From Sporocytophaga sp. (GTDB lineage: Bacteria > Bacteroidota > Bacteroidia > Cytophagales > Cytophagaceae): DNA of 64,000 nt. Made by a program: the position numbers and the translations under genes. Under the pieces are notes generated by a model, which was not told where the DNA came from, did no database searches, and saw nothing but the letters and a program-made list of their open reading frames with translations. Below are positions 1-10,376 of this stretch, in pieces (position 1 is the first letter of the stretch; each line of letters begins with the position of its first letter). The stretch covers positions 144,997 through 208,996 of the forward strand of contig NZ_JAGHZZ010000010.1 in NCBI RefSeq assembly GCF_017745095.1, written 5' to 3'.

Positions 1-3000
1 TTGTAGGATCAGGGGAAAAAGGTCGATAACTGGTATGGGTATCGTGGTAGAATAAATAGGATGGATTAGCAGAACTGAAAACAGCATCAAGGTCATTACT
101 AGCAGTATATCCAGAAACATATACATTACCTGCATTGTCAGAAATAATTACGTACGGCACATCGGAATCAGCGCCTGCTATAACTTTTGTTGCCAATGTA
201 GCTCCTGTTGCAGAATTAACTCTTTCAAGATATATGTCTGCATTTATTACCCCGTTAGGTCCAGAACCACTACCATTCTGCACTCCGGATAAAGCCAATG
301 TATTACCATCTACACAAAGACCAGTATACCCATCATTAGCAGTGGAGCCAGTATATCTATGTGCCCACTTGATTGTTCCGGAAGGGGTAACTCCATATAC
401 AACACCTAGGCCGACAAAGCTTCCTCCTGAACAAGAGTTGTAAGACTCATTACCTGCAATATAAATATCTCCGGATCCGTCTACGACTATGTTAACAGCT
501 GTTTCACTGCTATTTGAACAAGGGTTTGTAGTTCCCGTGATGGTTGAATAATCCAGTAGAACACTCCAAATATCTGCCGCATTGGATTTCGCAACTTTCA
601 TAACAAACATATCTCCACTTATTATTGATTGTTGGGACAATAATCCTCCACCTGTTACCATTGGCAAATCAGCTCTGTTAGGGCTACTGCCGGTCACGCC
701 AAAAGCACTGCCTCCGATATAAACATGCCCATCATTGGCAGAAACAATAAAATGAGCCGAAGCACTCATATTGTACTTTTTACTCCAGTTCACAGTTCCA
801 TTTGAATTTAACCGGAATAAACTGTTTTGTTGCAGCCCTGTACCAATATAACTGTATGTATAACCTGTAAATGCATTGTTAAAATGCTGTATGATCAGAT
901 AAATGTTATCATCACTTTTATCTATGGTCATATCCATTACATGGTATGGAGCTTCAGCATGAATATAGTCTATCCAAAGTACTTCCTGACCATCTTCGCT
1001 GATCTCAGCCATAAACATTTCACCGCTTCCAGTGCCAGTAGACGTACCAATATCTCTAACTACAGTTGAAGTTGTAATAGGAAGCGATTTCGAAACACCG
1101 TCTGTATTTCCAAGGACAACAATGTTGTTATTACTTTTTACAACAACCTTAGAAACCTGATCCTGTTCAGTTCCTCCAAAAAATGTTGCCCAATACGGTC
1201 CCATATTAGGAGCAGTAAGCTCATAAGAAACTGTAGTTTGGCAACCATGTATATCGGAGTAGGTAACACTATATGTTCCAATGGCAGTTACACTAATACA
1301 TTGAGTTGTCTCACCATTGCTCCACACATATGTCGGAACAACAGCATCAGTTACATTGAATGTCCAGGCTGAATTAGTCCCTGATGCATTTCCTGATGGT
1401 AATGTAGGAGAGTTATCTCTTACCCATGAAGTCGCGGTTCCAATAGCGCTTAATATACTATTTCTTGTGCCGGTTACACTAAGGGTAGAAAATTTTCCAT
1501 TATCAACTTCAGTGGCAAAATCTCTTGCAGAAACACCGTTTACTAGTCCAGGAGGAAGATATGAGTTGGTCGCTGTTACTGTTCCTGAAGTGATCCAGCT
1601 ATTGCTTGTGAGAGCATAAATGAAACGCGGTGCACTTGAAGTACCTTGGTATGCAATGATCTGATCTCCTGTGTCAGTAAGATTGAATCCTGAAATAGTT
1701 ATAACTTGTCCTGCCGGAATTGTCGTAGCAGCAGTATAAGTATAGGTCATTTCTGAAGTCGTTAGGCTATTTGTAGCATTATTCCAACCATTGTCCGTAA
1801 AGTATATTGTTGTACCTGGAGAAAGGTTTACCAATGGTACAAAGGCAAAGTCATCAATAGGGTCTGTACGATACCTTATGATCGCTATATCTCCTGGAAT
1901 TAATTGTTCATTTACAATTGCACAAAGATTTGTTGGTTGTCCAGCGCAGATAGAATTATCTTCTACTTCAATAATCACCTCTGCAGAAGTAACGGCGCTG
2001 ACAGTTACACTTTTAGTAAGGGTAACCAGACATCCCGTCGGTGATGTAAAGGTTAGGGTATATGTATATGTACCGGCTGTTGTAGCAATTGCAACCACAG
2101 AACTTCCTGTAGTTGTCTGAAGCCCTGGCCCAGACCAGTTATAAGTTAAGGAAGAAGGAGCTCCTAAAGCTTTCAGTACTATTGTACTTCCAATACATGC
2201 TGAAGAAACACTGATGTCAATCCATGGAGTATAAGTCTGATTGGGTCTGCTTACTACACCACCTGCTCCTCCGGCGGTAGCTCCGTAAGTTGCGTTGAAG
2301 AATGGACTGGAAGGATTCAGAACGAGTCCTGCTGCACCTCCTGCAAGAAGACCTGTCGTTACCACATTTGAAGGCAATGCAGGAAGGGGAGTAACTACTG
2401 TTCCTCCGCTACCTCCGCCACCGGTTCCGTGAGCACTGGTAGTAAATAAATTATTAAATGTACTTCCTCCATTTCCACCTCTTGCTTCTATATACAAGGT
2501 TCCTGTAAATGTTGGTACCCGTAGGTCTATATTACCTCCTGCACCTCCACCTCCGGCACCTTCATCATTTGAAACTATAGTCTGGTCAGCGCCATTAGAA
2601 ATGATTCGATTGCCATTTCCAATAATGCCTGAAGCTGTAATGATAACTATACCACCGCCATTTGTACCGGCCGTAACAGTGCTGGTATTATCAGCATAGC
2701 CGCCTCCGCCGCCACCGCCCATGAACAAAAGGTCCTGGTTATTAACTAACGAAACTCCACCTACAGCATTTTGAGCTATACCACAATATGTATAAGCTAC
2801 ATTGCCACCTGTTCCTCCATTTGAAAAATGACTTCCGCCTGCTCCACCGGAATTTGCAGGGGAGGCACCGCCACCGCCATTGGCTATTCTTCCAAGGCCA
2901 GCCGTTGAGCCTGCTGCAGCTATGGAAATACCTTCTCCTTTCACTCCACCTGCCGCAGCGGGTGTGCCAGCAAATACAGCTGCGCTACAATTATATGTTC

Positions 3001-3520
3001 CAGTTGTTACATTGCCCCCTCTGAAGCCAGTACCTGTCACATCAATATTCGAATTAAATGTTACGTTATTAGGCGTTTCAAAAGCGAGAACCCCTCCAGT
3101 AAGACCATTCCATGTCTGACAGGTGAGGGTTCCGACAATTGTCGGGTTATTGTATACCGGAACGCGTACCAATTGTACGCCTTGACCAGAAGTATAAGAA
3201 CGACAAAGTGAAGTAAGTGTAATATTATTTCCGGAAATAGATTCAACGTTGGAAAATTCATAATTACCTGCATTCCCATATCCTGAGATATCCCCGTAGG
3301 CAGTAGAAGCAGGAGTTGTAATGGAAGCTCCCTGCATCTGTATAATGAGTACTCGGTCTCCAACTGTAAAGCCTGCACTGCTTCCAACGGTTACAGTTTT
3401 ACTTGCTACAGCTGTTACATCGGTATATGTATTTATTATACCAGAAATATTCTGGGCTTTTACTTCTATATTAAATAGGAAGTAAACTGCTATTAAAAAA
3501 AATATACGTATGGTTTTCAT
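1..3520 (-). CDS. Large secreted surface protein with Gly-rich and Ig/PKD-like domains (3' end outside window)
   Basis: The reading frame is open on the minus strand from the ATG at 3520 to the left edge, giving at least 1,173 codons with no stop, so the C-terminus is missing. It starts with a signal peptide (MKTIRIFFLIAVYFLF, ending near residue 23 with KAQ). Residues of about 150-420 form a very glycine-rich region with runs such as GGGGGGGY and GAGGGGAGG. An Ig/PKD-like segment with paired Cys follows (about 435-510), then a lamin-tail-like stretch around 540-680. From about residue 770 beta-propeller-like repeats appear (YWATFFGGTEQD, ITKPDG-like strands). This resembles Bacteroidetes surface adhesins exported by T9SS; a C-terminal sorting domain would be expected beyond the window but cannot be seen. 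The small secreted-protein gene lies 31 bp upstream on the same strand, so the two may be co-transcribed. No specific ligand can be named. Confidence 0.85.
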   Translation of the reverse strand, partial: MKTIRIFFLIAVYFLFNIEVKAQNISGIINTYTDVTAVASKTVTVGSSAGFTVGDRVLIIQMQGASITTPASTAYGDISGYGNAGNYEFSNVESISGNNITLTSLCRSYTSGQGVQLVRVPVYNNPTIVGTLTCQTWNGLTGGVLAFETPNNVTFNSNIDVTGTGFRGGNVTTGTYNCSAAVFAGTPAAAGGVKGEGISIAAAGSTAGLGRIANGGGGASPANSGGAGGSHFSNGGTGGNVAYTYCGIAQNAVGGVSLVNNQDLLFMGGGGGGGYADNTSTVTAGTNGGGIVIITASGIIGNGNRIISNGADQTIVSNDEGAGGGGAGGNIDLRVPTFTGTLYIEARGGNGGSTFNNLFTTSAHGTGGGGSGGTVVTPLPALPSNVVTTGLLAGGAAGLVLNPSSPFFNATYGATAGGAGGVVSRPNQTYTPWIDISVSSACIGSTIVLKALGAPSSLTYNWSGPGLQTTTGSSVVAIATTAGTYTYTLTFTSPTGCLVTLTKSVTVSAVTSAEVIIEVEDNSICAGQPTNLCAIVNEQLIPGDIAIIRYRTDPIDDFAFVPLVNLSPGTTIYFTDNGWNNATNSLTTSEMTYTYTAATTIPAGQVITISGFNLTDTGDQIIAYQGTSSAPRFIYALTSNSWITSGTVTATNSYLPPGLVNGVSARDFATEVDNGKFSTLSVTGTRNSILSAIGTATSWVRDNSPTLPSGNASGTNSAWTFNVTDAVVPTYVWSNGETTQCISVTAIGTYSVTYSDIHGCQTTVSYELTAPNMGPYWATFFGGTEQDQVSKVVVKSNNNIVVLGNTDGVSKSLPITTSTVVRDIGTSTGTGSGEMFMAEISEDGQEVLWIDYIHAEAPYHVMDMTIDKSDDNIYLIIQHFNNAFTGYTYSYIGTGLQQNSLFRLNSNGTVNWSKKYNMSASAHFIVSANDGHVYIGGSAFGVTGSSPNRADLPMVTGGGLLSQQSIISGDMFVMKVAKSNAADIWSVLLDYSTITGTTNPCSNSSETAVNIVVDGSGDIYIAGNESYNSCSGGSFVGLGVVYGVTPSGTIKWAHRYTGSTANDGYTGLCVDGNTLALSGVQNGSGSGPNGVINADIYLERVNSATGATLATKVIAGADSDVPYVIISDNAGNVYVSGYTASNDLDAVFSSANPSYLFYHDTHTSYRPFSPDPT

Positions 3521-3551
3521 CGGTTAATACTGCTTAAAATTTTACATAGAT

Positions 3552-3938
3552 TTAAAGTGTACTCGCAAACTGAATCTTCATTGTCTTAAATCGAACAGAA
3601 CTGCCAGGAGTATAATTTAAAGAAGAACTGTGAAAATTATACACCCGGTCTGCTGTCGTTCCTGAAGCAGCTGTTGAAACAAAAGTAACTCTATGGACTG
3701 GTTGACCCGTCTCTTGATACTCAAAATACACGTATTTCATACTAGATCGATAATTCACACTTGAAGGAATTTTGATCGTTTGTACCTGAGCGACTGTTAC
3801 AGTACTGTTTACACCATTAGCAAAACTTCCTGTGCCTGATTGGGCGGAAGAAATAAATGGCAGCAATAATAAACAGCCAATAAAGATTCGGCTTCTGTTC
3901 CAGGGTTTCCTGAAACTCTTTAAAATGGTTTTTTTCAT
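3552..3938 (-). CDS. Small secreted hypothetical protein
   Basis: A 128-residue protein with a basic N-terminus, a hydrophobic stretch (IFIGCLLLLPFISSAQ) and a signal-peptidase-like AQ site near residue 33. The mature part is rich in Ser, Thr and Val with alternating beta-strand patterns (VHRVTFVSTAAS, RVYNFHSSSLNYTPGSS), suggesting a small beta-sandwich exported to the periplasm or surface. It sits 31 bp upstream of the large surface protein on the same strand and may form an operon with it, perhaps as a companion surface component (inference). I do not recognise the family. Confidence 0.7.
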   Translation of the reverse strand: MKKTILKSFRKPWNRSRIFIGCLLLLPFISSAQSGTGSFANGVNSTVTVAQVQTIKIPSSVNYRSSMKYVYFEYQETGQPVHRVTFVSTAASGTTADRVYNFHSSSLNYTPGSSVRFKTMKIQFASTL

Positions 3939-4651
3939 GATGAAAAATTAAGGTTAAATAAATAATAAAAATTTTTTTAGCTTGTGAAAATCATTGAAAT
4001 GGAGAGATTACGATAATTGTTAAAATGCTTGAGGTTAATGATTCTTTATGGTATAATCCTTATAAAAAATGAATCAGACGTTGCATAAATCACCACGGTC
4101 AATGGTAGCTTACAAAATACTGAATCTATTTCATGAGATTTTTACTATTCCGGATCCAAAAATGCTGTTTATGGTGCTCCCCGTCACACTTACAGCTTTA
4201 CCTCAACACTTCTTTCCTTACTTATTACTGAAATCCAGTTTAAGGTACTTAAATGAAAGATTATATACATAGCATGAAGCAATGCATATTAATTCTTTTA
4301 AAAGTTTGTTCATACTCTTTTTAAATAGTTTTTCTTTGCTGGTAAACAATTGTGGGGTGAAAATTAATTATTCAGGAAAATAATATCAATAGCTAAAAAT
4401 AGGTATTTTTTGAAAATGTCTTTTTGAATAATACTTAATCTTGATTAATAAATTTTTTGTATCCCTTTTTCACTTTTCTAAGAGACTAACTTAGCTACTA
4501 TAGAAAATTGTCAATTCTATTGATGACTATAAATGTGGTTAATGTCCATTGCAACTTTACTTTTTAAATTATCTAACATTTGAAAATAGATGGAATAAAA
4601 CCATATTGCGTAAATGCATGCGTTGGCTACAAATTTAAGGTCCTCTCTGAA
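3939..4651. other. Gene-poor intergenic stretch
   Basis: Divergent promoter region between the leftward surface genes and the rightward Crp-like regulator. It is AT-rich. The only ORF (4069-4272, 67 codons) has no family resemblance, no neighbour context and poor composition, so I do not call it. The TTG at 4580 could extend the downstream regulator by 24 residues. Confidence 0.5.
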
Positions 4652-5215
4652 ATGGATAATCTGAAAAAATATATCGCAACAATAACTGACTTTTCAGAAC
4701 ATTGTTGGATTACATTAAGCAACTGTCTTACAGAAATAGAATTTAAGAGAAATGAAATGGTATTGAAAGAAGGGCAGGTCTGCAATTCAATATACTATAT
4801 CAGTTCAGGACTTTGTAAATCCTGTTATAATTTGGATGGAAAAGAAATTAATACAGCTTTTTATTTCGAAAATGATTTTGCTACCAACATCAAAAGCCTT
4901 ACTACATCGTCTAAATCACTTTACACAATAAAGGCTTGTGAGAAAACTAAAATTGTACAGCTTGATAAAACAAAGTTATTAGAAGCATATAGCAAATCCC
5001 ATCAAATAGAGACTTTTGGAAGAAAGGTATTAGAAATAATTATGGCTAAACAGGAAGAGCATTCTGACAGTTTCAAAATATTAACTCCAAAGGAAAGATT
5101 TGATAATTTAGTATCAAAACACCCTGACTTTTTAAAAAGAGTTTCCCTAACTCAAACGGCATCCTATTTAGGGATCAGCAGAGAAACGTTAAGCAGATTC
5201 CGTGCAGTAAAATGA
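4652..5215 (+). CDS. Crp/Fnr-family transcriptional regulator
   Basis: A cytoplasmic DNA-binding regulator of about 187 residues. The N-terminal half is a cyclic-nucleotide-binding-like beta-roll (KRNEMVLKEGQVCNSIYYIS, then FYFENDFATN), and the C-terminus ends in a short helix-turn-helix (LTQTASYLGISRETLSRFR). This is the usual architecture of Bacteroidetes Crp/Fnr proteins, which often lack a known ligand. I prefer the ATG at 4652 (MDNLKKYIATI), which matches the usual family start; a TTG at 4580 in the same frame would add 24 residues. The SnoaL-like gene follows 75 bp downstream on the same strand and may be a target or partner, which is inference. Confidence 0.85.
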   Translation: MDNLKKYIATITDFSEHCWITLSNCLTEIEFKRNEMVLKEGQVCNSIYYISSGLCKSCYNLDGKEINTAFYFENDFATNIKSLTTSSKSLYTIKACEKTKIVQLDKTKLLEAYSKSHQIETFGRKVLEIIMAKQEEHSDSFKILTPKERFDNLVSKHPDFLKRVSLTQTASYLGISRETLSRFRAVK

Positions 5216-5290
5216 ATTTTGTGATTTTTGACATAGGTCTGGTTTAAGCACAATTTCCAACTTTGTAAAAGAAACAAAAATCATTTACAA

Positions 5291-5713
5291 ATGGGAAATT
5301 CGATTTTAGTACAAGACTTTATTAACCAAATTTGGAACAATAGAGCGTTTGATCAATTAGGCAATTTTTTACACAACGACTTCAAAGATTATTCTTTACC
5401 GCCTTTGTTTAGCACTGATATAGAAGGAACAAAAAAATGGATTATCAACACTGGTGTTTCATTTGAACATTTCACTGTTATTGAAGACCAAGTAACAGAA
5501 GGTGACAAAAGCATTGTAAAAATAAGAATGAATTTGAAACATATTGGAGCCTGGAGGAACATTGAACCGACAGGAATGGATTTATTCACTATTGGTTACA
5601 GATTCTTTAAAATTAAAGACGGAAAAATTATTGAACATTGGGCATTAATTGATGGACAAGCAATAGAAAACCAGCTTAAAGATGCCTCTCATGGTTGTAA
5701 AATTGCAGAATAA
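5291..5713 (+). CDS. SnoaL-like (NTF2-fold) protein
   Basis: A 140-residue protein with the pattern of the SnoaL/ester-cyclase branch of the NTF2-like fold: an N-terminal helix (LVQDFINQIWNNRAFDQLGN), a 'HNDFKDYSL' segment, a beta-rich middle, and the C-terminal strand pattern 'FFKIKDGKIIEHWALIDG' that is characteristic of the family. Such proteins bind small hydrophobic ligands, and some catalyse cyclisation or hydrolysis; no substrate can be inferred here. It lies downstream of a Crp/Fnr regulator and is followed by a GC-rich hairpin at 5787-5813. Confidence 0.8.
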   Translation: MGNSILVQDFINQIWNNRAFDQLGNFLHNDFKDYSLPPLFSTDIEGTKKWIINTGVSFEHFTVIEDQVTEGDKSIVKIRMNLKHIGAWRNIEPTGMDLFTIGYRFFKIKDGKIIEHWALIDGQAIENQLKDASHGCKIAE

Positions 5714-5786
5714 GCTGGGTGAAGAGTGTCCTAGGAGTTATGTCAATGAAGTGAAGAACCATTAAAGTTTATAAACTTATTCCTCA

Positions 5787-5813
5787 ACCATGGTCTCTTC
5801 GAGAGGCCATGGT
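5787..5813 (+). terminator. Hairpin terminator after the SnoaL-like gene
   Basis: A 12-bp stem (ACCATGGTCTCT / AGAGGCCATGGT, one G-T wobble) closes a 3-nt loop. Only a short, mixed T stretch follows (TTAATA), so it is a weaker intrinsic terminator or an mRNA 3'-end stabiliser. Confidence 0.55.
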
Positions 5814-6031
5814 TTAATACTATCAATATTTATATTTCAGCGAATACATTTAATAAAATTTAAAATTTGTTAGAGTAAGAGGAGGAATTTGAAATACTAA
5901 CTCAATATTTGGAATGTTTGAGCGGAAGTAAAATAATAGCCTTTCAGGGACATGCCACAGTGCAGTAAACAACTCTAACATTGAATTGTTATCATTAAAT
6001 TAGAATTAGGGATAGAGATAGATGATGACAA

Positions 6032-9000
6032 TTGAATAAAAGGGGAAAAAGGCCTTACATTAATCCTGCACTAATGAAGTTAAAGTATCAGTTGATTCTG
6101 TTGTTTCTATTAATAATCTTATTAATTACTTCTACCATCAGTATCCTTTTTTATAAAAGTCAAATACATGTCTTACGTTCCTACATTGAAAATCAATTAA
6201 GGTCAATTTCCAAAACAAAAGAGATTAGGATTGCATCCATTATTAAATCTCGGAAAGAGCTTATTGGGTTGGCTGCTTTTAATCCTCTTATAGTAGATGG
6301 CCTAAATATCTATCTTATTGATCCAAGCAAAAAGCATCAGTCTGAGATTAATTATGTTTTGAATAAATATAAGCAGTCCATTGAAAGTTTTAAAGAGGGA
6401 TACGTATTGTCAAAAAAGGGGGAAATCATTGCTTCTACTGATTCGTCTGTAATTGGAAAGAACTGGTCTTCTTATGAAAGTTTTAGAGTTTCTGTTTCAG
6501 GAAGGAAATTTTTGGATGATTTATATTTTGACAAGGGAAACCAACTACGCATACTTTTATCTTCGCCCATTTACTTTGAGAATAGAATTATTGGTGTATT
6601 TATAATGTCGCGAAGAGCTGATGAAATTCTCTCTTTAAGCAATGATTATACAGGCTTGGGAAATACAGGTGAAACTTATCTAGGAAAGAAATTTGGAGAT
6701 TCAATTGTATTTCTCAATCCACTCCGATTTGATAATAATGCAGCGTTGAAGAGATCCATACCAGCAAAAGATTCTTCCACTTCCATTGGGGAAATTATAA
6801 ATCTAAAGAGGGATACATTGGTTCGAAGTAAAGACTATGAAGGAAATGATGTACTCGCTGCATTAAGCTATTTTCCGGAGACAAGATGGGGGATGGTAAC
6901 AGAAGTCGATTTTCAGGAAGCGATGGTTCCGATTATTTTATTGAGAAATCGATTACTTCTATTTAATGCAATTGCGATTTTAATGGCCGCACTCGTTGCC
7001 TATCTCCTGGGAAGTTCAATCGTGAAACCTATTGAAAAGCTAACCTCTACTGCAAATAAATTTTCTGAAGGTGATTTTTCTCAATTATCTGAAATCAAAT
7101 TAAAAAATGAGATTGGGGATTTGGCACATTCGTTCAACTTAATGGCTAAAAGTCTACAGGAGAAAATCACAAGGTCAAATACGATGTTTTCTACAGTATT
7201 TGAATCTGTGGAGGAAGGAATTATATTATTAAAAATAATAAGAGATTCTTCTGGTAAAATTAAAGATTTTGAATTTGTCCTTGTAAACCGGTGGGCTGAA
7301 ATTTTGCTTGATAGAAAAAGGACAGATCTTATAGGAAAAAGATGGGCGGAAGAATATCCTTATGTGAAAGATATCGGGCTTTACAATTTACAAGTAAAGG
7401 TTGCTGAAACAGGAAAACCGCTTAACACAGACTTCTTTTATGGATTCCAGGGCCTTAATGTATGGTATAGGAATAAAGTTGTAAAAATAGGCGATGATGA
7501 ACTGCTTGCTACTTTTGATGACATCACTCAACTAAAGGAGTCCAATATTCAATTGGAGAATCTACAGTCAATATTCCTTCAATCTCAGACATTAGGGAAA
7601 ATCGGTAGCTTCGAATGGAATTTTCAGAACAAGACATTGACCGTAACTCCGGAAATGTCTGAAGTACTTTGCTCCAACCCGATCAAAAATACAGAGTCTT
7701 TATCAATAGAAGGACATCCCTTTGAAGAGTTCATACATCCTGATGATAGGGAAAAAGCTAACCAGGCTATCAGGAAAGCAATTTTTGATCGAAAGCCTTA
7801 CAATGTTGAATTTACGATTTTATGCCCTGAGAATATCATTAAGTATGTTTGGTCGAGGGGAAAGGTATTTTATGATAACCTGGGAGAACCAATTAAAATG
7901 ATAGGTACTGTCTTGGATATTTCTGAATGGAAAAAAAGCAAACTTGAAATTGAGAAAAGAAAAATTCTTTTGAGTTTAGCCGAGGAAATGGCAAATCTTG
8001 GAAGTTATGAATTCGATATCGAGAATAAAAAAAACGTATGGTCAGATCAATTATACAGGATCTATGGTTATGAACCCAATGAATTCGAACTCACTGAAGA
8101 GAATCAGTTGAAGATCATTCATCCTGATGATAAAGAATATGCTAAAAGATTATTTGACAAATGGATCTTTCAAGAGGACGCATTTGAATATCAGTTTAAG
8201 TTCGTTAGGAAAGATTCTACCATTGGAGTTGGTTATGGAAAAGTCAAAGTAATTAAAAATGAAAATAATCGGGTAATAAAGGTCACAGGATTTGTTCAGG
8301 ACATCACAGAAAGAGTAAAGATGCTCGAGCAATTAAAGAGCCTTAATACCGAGCTTGAAACTCGCGTGAATGAAAGAACAAAAGAATTATCAATAAGCAT
8401 TGATAATTTGAAAAAGTTGAATGATTCATTGGATAAATACGCTTATATCATTTCTCATGATCTTAAAGCCCCTCTCTCTGTAATTGAAGGGTTGGTACCA
8501 TTTATTAAAGAAGATTGTCAGTCCAGACCATTGGATGATGAAGGAATAAAAATGCTGGACATGGTTATCGGAAAGGTTGAAGACATGAAAAGCATTATTG
8601 AAAATGTATTGAAATCAGCAAAAAAGGAAAAGCAGATCAAGGAACCGATCAATCTTTTGCATCTTTGCCAGGATGTTTTAACTACATTAAATCCGCCTTC
8701 TCATTTTCATATTCATATTTCATATTCTTTGCCTATTGTAAATTATAATAGGACATCTCTTAAGCAAATCCTCCAGAATCTTATAGGAAATGCAATCAAA
8801 TACATGGACAAAGAGAACCCTGATATTAAGATTGGGTCGGTTGAAATGGAAAGCTACTATCAGATAAGTGTTCGAGATAATGGCTCCGGTATTACCGAAG
8901 GTAAGTTGTTAAAAATATTTGAACCGTTTGAGATTGCGCATAAAAAAGAAAAAATAGATAGTCATGGTATCGGACTTTCTATTGTAAAAGAAATTGTAGA

Positions 9001-9076
9001 GTCTAACGGAGGAAGAGTATGGGTGGAAAGCGAATTAGGTAAGGGAAGTAGTTTTTATTTTACTATACTCAAATAG
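6032..9076 (+). CDS. Membrane-bound multi-PAS sensor histidine kinase
   Basis: A 1,014-residue sensor. A transmembrane helix at about 19-41 and another at about 307-330 bracket a periplasmic Cache-like sensor domain (residues about 45-300). HAMP follows (about 330-383, IVKPIEKLTSTANKFSEGDF), then three PAS domains (about 395-505, 520-630 and 645-760), each ending in a typical 'DIT/DIS' motif, and a coiled coil. The kinase core has its phospho-acceptor at His809 (IISHDLKAPL), an N box (LIGNAIKYM), G1 (DNGSGI), F box (IFEPF) and G2 (HGIGLSIVKEIV). No receiver domain is fused and no response regulator gene is adjacent. The listed start is a TTG; an ATG at 6074 (MKLKYQLILLF) would still retain the first membrane helix and is equally plausible. 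The signal sensed is unknown. Confidence 0.93.
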   Translation: MNKRGKRPYINPALMKLKYQLILLFLLIILLITSTISILFYKSQIHVLRSYIENQLRSISKTKEIRIASIIKSRKELIGLAAFNPLIVDGLNIYLIDPSKKHQSEINYVLNKYKQSIESFKEGYVLSKKGEIIASTDSSVIGKNWSSYESFRVSVSGRKFLDDLYFDKGNQLRILLSSPIYFENRIIGVFIMSRRADEILSLSNDYTGLGNTGETYLGKKFGDSIVFLNPLRFDNNAALKRSIPAKDSSTSIGEIINLKRDTLVRSKDYEGNDVLAALSYFPETRWGMVTEVDFQEAMVPIILLRNRLLLFNAIAILMAALVAYLLGSSIVKPIEKLTSTANKFSEGDFSQLSEIKLKNEIGDLAHSFNLMAKSLQEKITRSNTMFSTVFESVEEGIILLKIIRDSSGKIKDFEFVLVNRWAEILLDRKRTDLIGKRWAEEYPYVKDIGLYNLQVKVAETGKPLNTDFFYGFQGLNVWYRNKVVKIGDDELLATFDDITQLKESNIQLENLQSIFLQSQTLGKIGSFEWNFQNKTLTVTPEMSEVLCSNPIKNTESLSIEGHPFEEFIHPDDREKANQAIRKAIFDRKPYNVEFTILCPENIIKYVWSRGKVFYDNLGEPIKMIGTVLDISEWKKSKLEIEKRKILLSLAEEMANLGSYEFDIENKKNVWSDQLYRIYGYEPNEFELTEENQLKIIHPDDKEYAKRLFDKWIFQEDAFEYQFKFVRKDSTIGVGYGKVKVIKNENNRVIKVTGFVQDITERVKMLEQLKSLNTELETRVNERTKELSISIDNLKKLNDSLDKYAYIISHDLKAPLSVIEGLVPFIKEDCQSRPLDDEGIKMLDMVIGKVEDMKSIIENVLKSAKKEKQIKEPINLLHLCQDVLTTLNPPSHFHIHISYSLPIVNYNRTSLKQILQNLIGNAIKYMDKENPDIKIGSVEMESYYQISVRDNGSGITEGKLLKIFEPFEIAHKKEKIDSHGIGLSIVKEIVESNGGRVWVESELGKGSSFYFTILK

Positions 9077-9208
9077 GCGATAAGCCATTTGAATAATTCG
9101 ATTAATTTTTTATTTCATCGTTTCCTGAATCTTCTGTTTTGTAAAAATCTCTGTGAAGATTGAATAATAAATACAGCCTCGTTATAGAAACATCGATCAA
9201 TGGAAACT

Positions 9209-9243
9209 AAAAGCCCTGTGTTGCGTCAACACAGGGCTTTTTT
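9209..9243. terminator. Strong bidirectional terminator
   Basis: A perfect 15-bp stem (AAAAGCCCTGTGTTG paired with CAACACAGGGCTTTT), a 3-nt CGT loop, and T-runs on both strands. It separates the rightward histidine kinase from the convergent outer-membrane gene and can serve both. Confidence 0.93.
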
Positions 9244-9258
9244 AGTTAATATATTAGA

Positions 9259-9837
9259 TTACTTGCCTCCGAATGAGTAACCGAAAGTAAGTTGAGTATT
9301 GAAGTTATGCTGAGAATCTCCTGGATTATCTTTGATGATATCTGAAATACCATAAGAAAATCTAAATCCAAAGTTAAACCCATTATTGAAGTGGAAGCCA
9401 AAGCCTATTATTGGTGCTATATCGAAGCCATTTATGCCGTCTTTTACATCTACTTTATCTCCACCGCTGCCAATTTTACTTTTAGCAGATAAAAGTAAAG
9501 AAGGCTGAGCTCCTGCCTGGAAGTGGAATTTTTTACCGAAGTTAAAAAGCAAAGGAATGTCAAGATAATTTAATGACAGACCACCGCCACCATTGACATA
9601 CTTACATCCTTTGGTTGAGTATAACAATTCAGGCTGGAATGAGATGGCTTCGCTAAAACTTATTCTTGCGTATGCACCCACATGGAATCCTGTTTTAAAA
9701 CCCGCATTGTTGTTTATACCAGCAACAGTCGGAAAGTTCAGACCTATTCTTGGACCATATTGAATCTGCGCCGAAGCAAAATTAGATAAAGCCAGGAAAA
9801 AAATCACAAACATTAGATCGCGTAAATTTTTCATCAT
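9259..9837 (-). CDS. PorT-like outer-membrane beta-barrel protein
   Basis: A 192-residue protein with a signal peptide (LRDLMFVIFFLALSNFASAQ) and alternating amphipathic strands. It opens with 'YGPRIGLNFPTV' and has the recurrent 'FQPELLYSTKG' motif of the outer-membrane beta-barrel family often annotated PorT-like. It ends in an aromatic-rich strand (TFGYSFGGK). Members usually have eight strands and no proven transport role. It stands alone between a bidirectional terminator and a 540-bp spacer. Either of two adjacent ATGs could be the start. Confidence 0.88.
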   Translation of the reverse strand: MMKNLRDLMFVIFFLALSNFASAQIQYGPRIGLNFPTVAGINNNAGFKTGFHVGAYARISFSEAISFQPELLYSTKGCKYVNGGGGLSLNYLDIPLLFNFGKKFHFQAGAQPSLLLSAKSKIGSGGDKVDVKDGINGFDIAPIIGFGFHFNNGFNFGFRFSYGISDIIKDNPGDSQHNFNTQLTFGYSFGGK

Positions 9838-10376
9838 AATAAATTGGTTAGTGGTTAGTAATTCATTTTGTGATTTTTATTTCAATTTTCACAAGGGAAA
9901 CAAACGGTAAAAATTTTCCTAGGTTATACCAAAAAATGTTGAGTCACAAATACATTGAAAAATCTTTTGGAGGTATTCATTATGCCATCCTCCCTTTGCT
10001 ATTAAGCCTTATAGGGATATTCGAGTGTTATAAAATGTATAATTTAATATTTCGTTTTGTACGATATTAAAATCTATTTGTAATATTTATCTGAAAGTAA
10101 AAACTATAAATTTTATTGATTATCATTCTATAAGCCTTTTGTGACGCTAGTGATCAAGATATAAATACTATTTAAAAATAATTTGTACATTCTTGTTTAC
10201 TGTAAAAATTAAGAGATAATTTATAAAATTACAGAAGATAATACACCTCTCGAAAACCAAAAATTATAGCAGAGCTCTTCATAAAACGATTCACTACGAA
10301 TGAATCTTGGAATTCTAAAATCCTTTAATTCATGGTTTGGAAACGAGTTCTATTGGAAAGCGATGACTACTGAGAT
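9838..10376. other. Intergenic, no recognisable feature
   Basis: About 540 bp of AT-rich sequence between two leftward genes. The ORF at 9870-10070 has no support. I see no RNA gene and no strong terminator. Confidence 0.5.

Noticed and set aside
135-3387. Several plus- and minus-strand ORFs inside the first gene
   Set aside because: They are shadows of the long minus-strand surface-protein frame, which is open from 3520 to the left edge.
4069-4272. 67-codon plus-strand ORF
   Set aside because: No family resemblance, no promoter or neighbour support, and composition typical of spacer.
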